A stretch of 64,000 bases of DNA from Phycisphaerae bacterium. GTDB taxonomy: Bacteria > Planctomycetota > Phycisphaerae > Phycisphaerales > Phycisphaeraceae. A program made the position numbers and the translations under genes. Positions 63,996 through 64,000 of the stretch are shown here, in pieces (within the stretch, counting starts at the first letter, position 1; each line of letters starts with the position of its first letter). The DNA lies in contig JAUHZU010000002.1 of NCBI GenBank assembly GCA_030425705.1, forward strand, positions 62,001 through 126,000. Direction: 5' to 3'. Under the pieces are notes generated by a model, which saw only the letters and a list, made by a program, of their open reading frames with translations, was not told the origin of the DNA and did not search any database.

Positions 63996-64000
63996 ATGAT
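63996..64000 (+). CDS. Start of a further gene, cut by the window edge
   Basis: CCGGAG (63986-63991) lies 4 nt before ATG 63996, directly after the L-fucose dehydrogenase gene on the same strand. Only the first codons are present. An L-fuconate dehydratase (enolase superfamily) would complete the pathway, but nothing in these five bases shows it. Confidence 0.35.

Overview
The window reads as a chromosomal segment of a high-GC planctomycete, most likely a marine member of class Phycisphaerae. The evidence is two proteins ending in a PEP-CTERM sorting signal, the planctomycete-typical pair of a cytochrome-bearing DUF1549/DUF1553 protein and a DUF1501 protein, type II-secretion-style prepilins, zinc-ribbon membrane proteins of the 'CGYNL..CPEC' type, LPS genes (lpxK, hldE) and many genes lacking a clear Shine-Dalgarno. 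I see no insertion sequence, prophage, CRISPR array or rRNA. Two tRNA genes are present: elongator Met and Ser(GCT).

Layout. 1-4.6 kb: a universal-stress/DUF389 membrane protein, leuB and a secreted zinc protease, with a 32-bp-arm inverted repeat between the last two. 4.8-8.2 kb: a four-gene operon behind a strong promoter (two zinc-ribbon membrane proteins, a radical SAM enzyme resembling tetraether lipid synthase, and an Lgt-like membrane protein). 8.1-14.1 kb: a DUF3592 protein, an ABC exporter pair, a PDZ-carrying M28 peptidase lipoprotein, a CbiX-like chelatase and small envelope proteins. 14.1-20.2 kb: a tandem 6-pyruvoyl-tetrahydropterin synthase protein, a TPR protein, and a maf-lpxK-hldE operon. 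20.5-27.8 kb: a ParA ATPase fused to a glycogen-binding-like domain with a P-loop-less partner, then dnaJ(cbpA type)-clpB behind a sigma-54-like promoter. 28-29.6 kb: a PEP-CTERM protein and a membrane protein. 29.7-35.2 kb: a probable flagellin-glycosylation operon. 35.2-45.2 kb: an HD-GYP-like protein, a release-factor-like protein, a CPBP protease, a prepilin, MscS, a DUF481 protein, a PhoD-like phosphatase and the tRNAs.

45.3-64 kb is dominated by carbohydrate use. A GH29 alpha-L-fucosidase lipoprotein sits near a seven-gene minus-strand operon (Ldh-family dehydrogenase, sodium:solute symporter, lipoprotein sugar mutarotase, SDR, FAH-family hydrolase, amidohydrolase/lactonase, Mqo-family oxidoreductase). 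Divergent from it are a GntR/FCD regulator, a secreted beta-propeller protein and an SDR closely resembling animal HSD17B14-type L-fucose dehydrogenase. Together these form an almost complete non-phosphorylative L-fucose pathway: fucosidase, uptake, mutarotation, oxidation to the lactone, lactonase, (dehydratase not seen, perhaps just beyond the right edge), second dehydrogenase, FAH cleavage to pyruvate plus L-lactate, and lactate oxidation to quinone. Three promoters here (two at the PEP-CTERM/prepilin divergent region, one at the operon) share TTGAC(A/G)-N13-AGAT followed by an AT-rich block. The regulator's own promoter is similar and would give a leaderless mRNA.

All family assignments are from reading the translated sequence; no database search was run.
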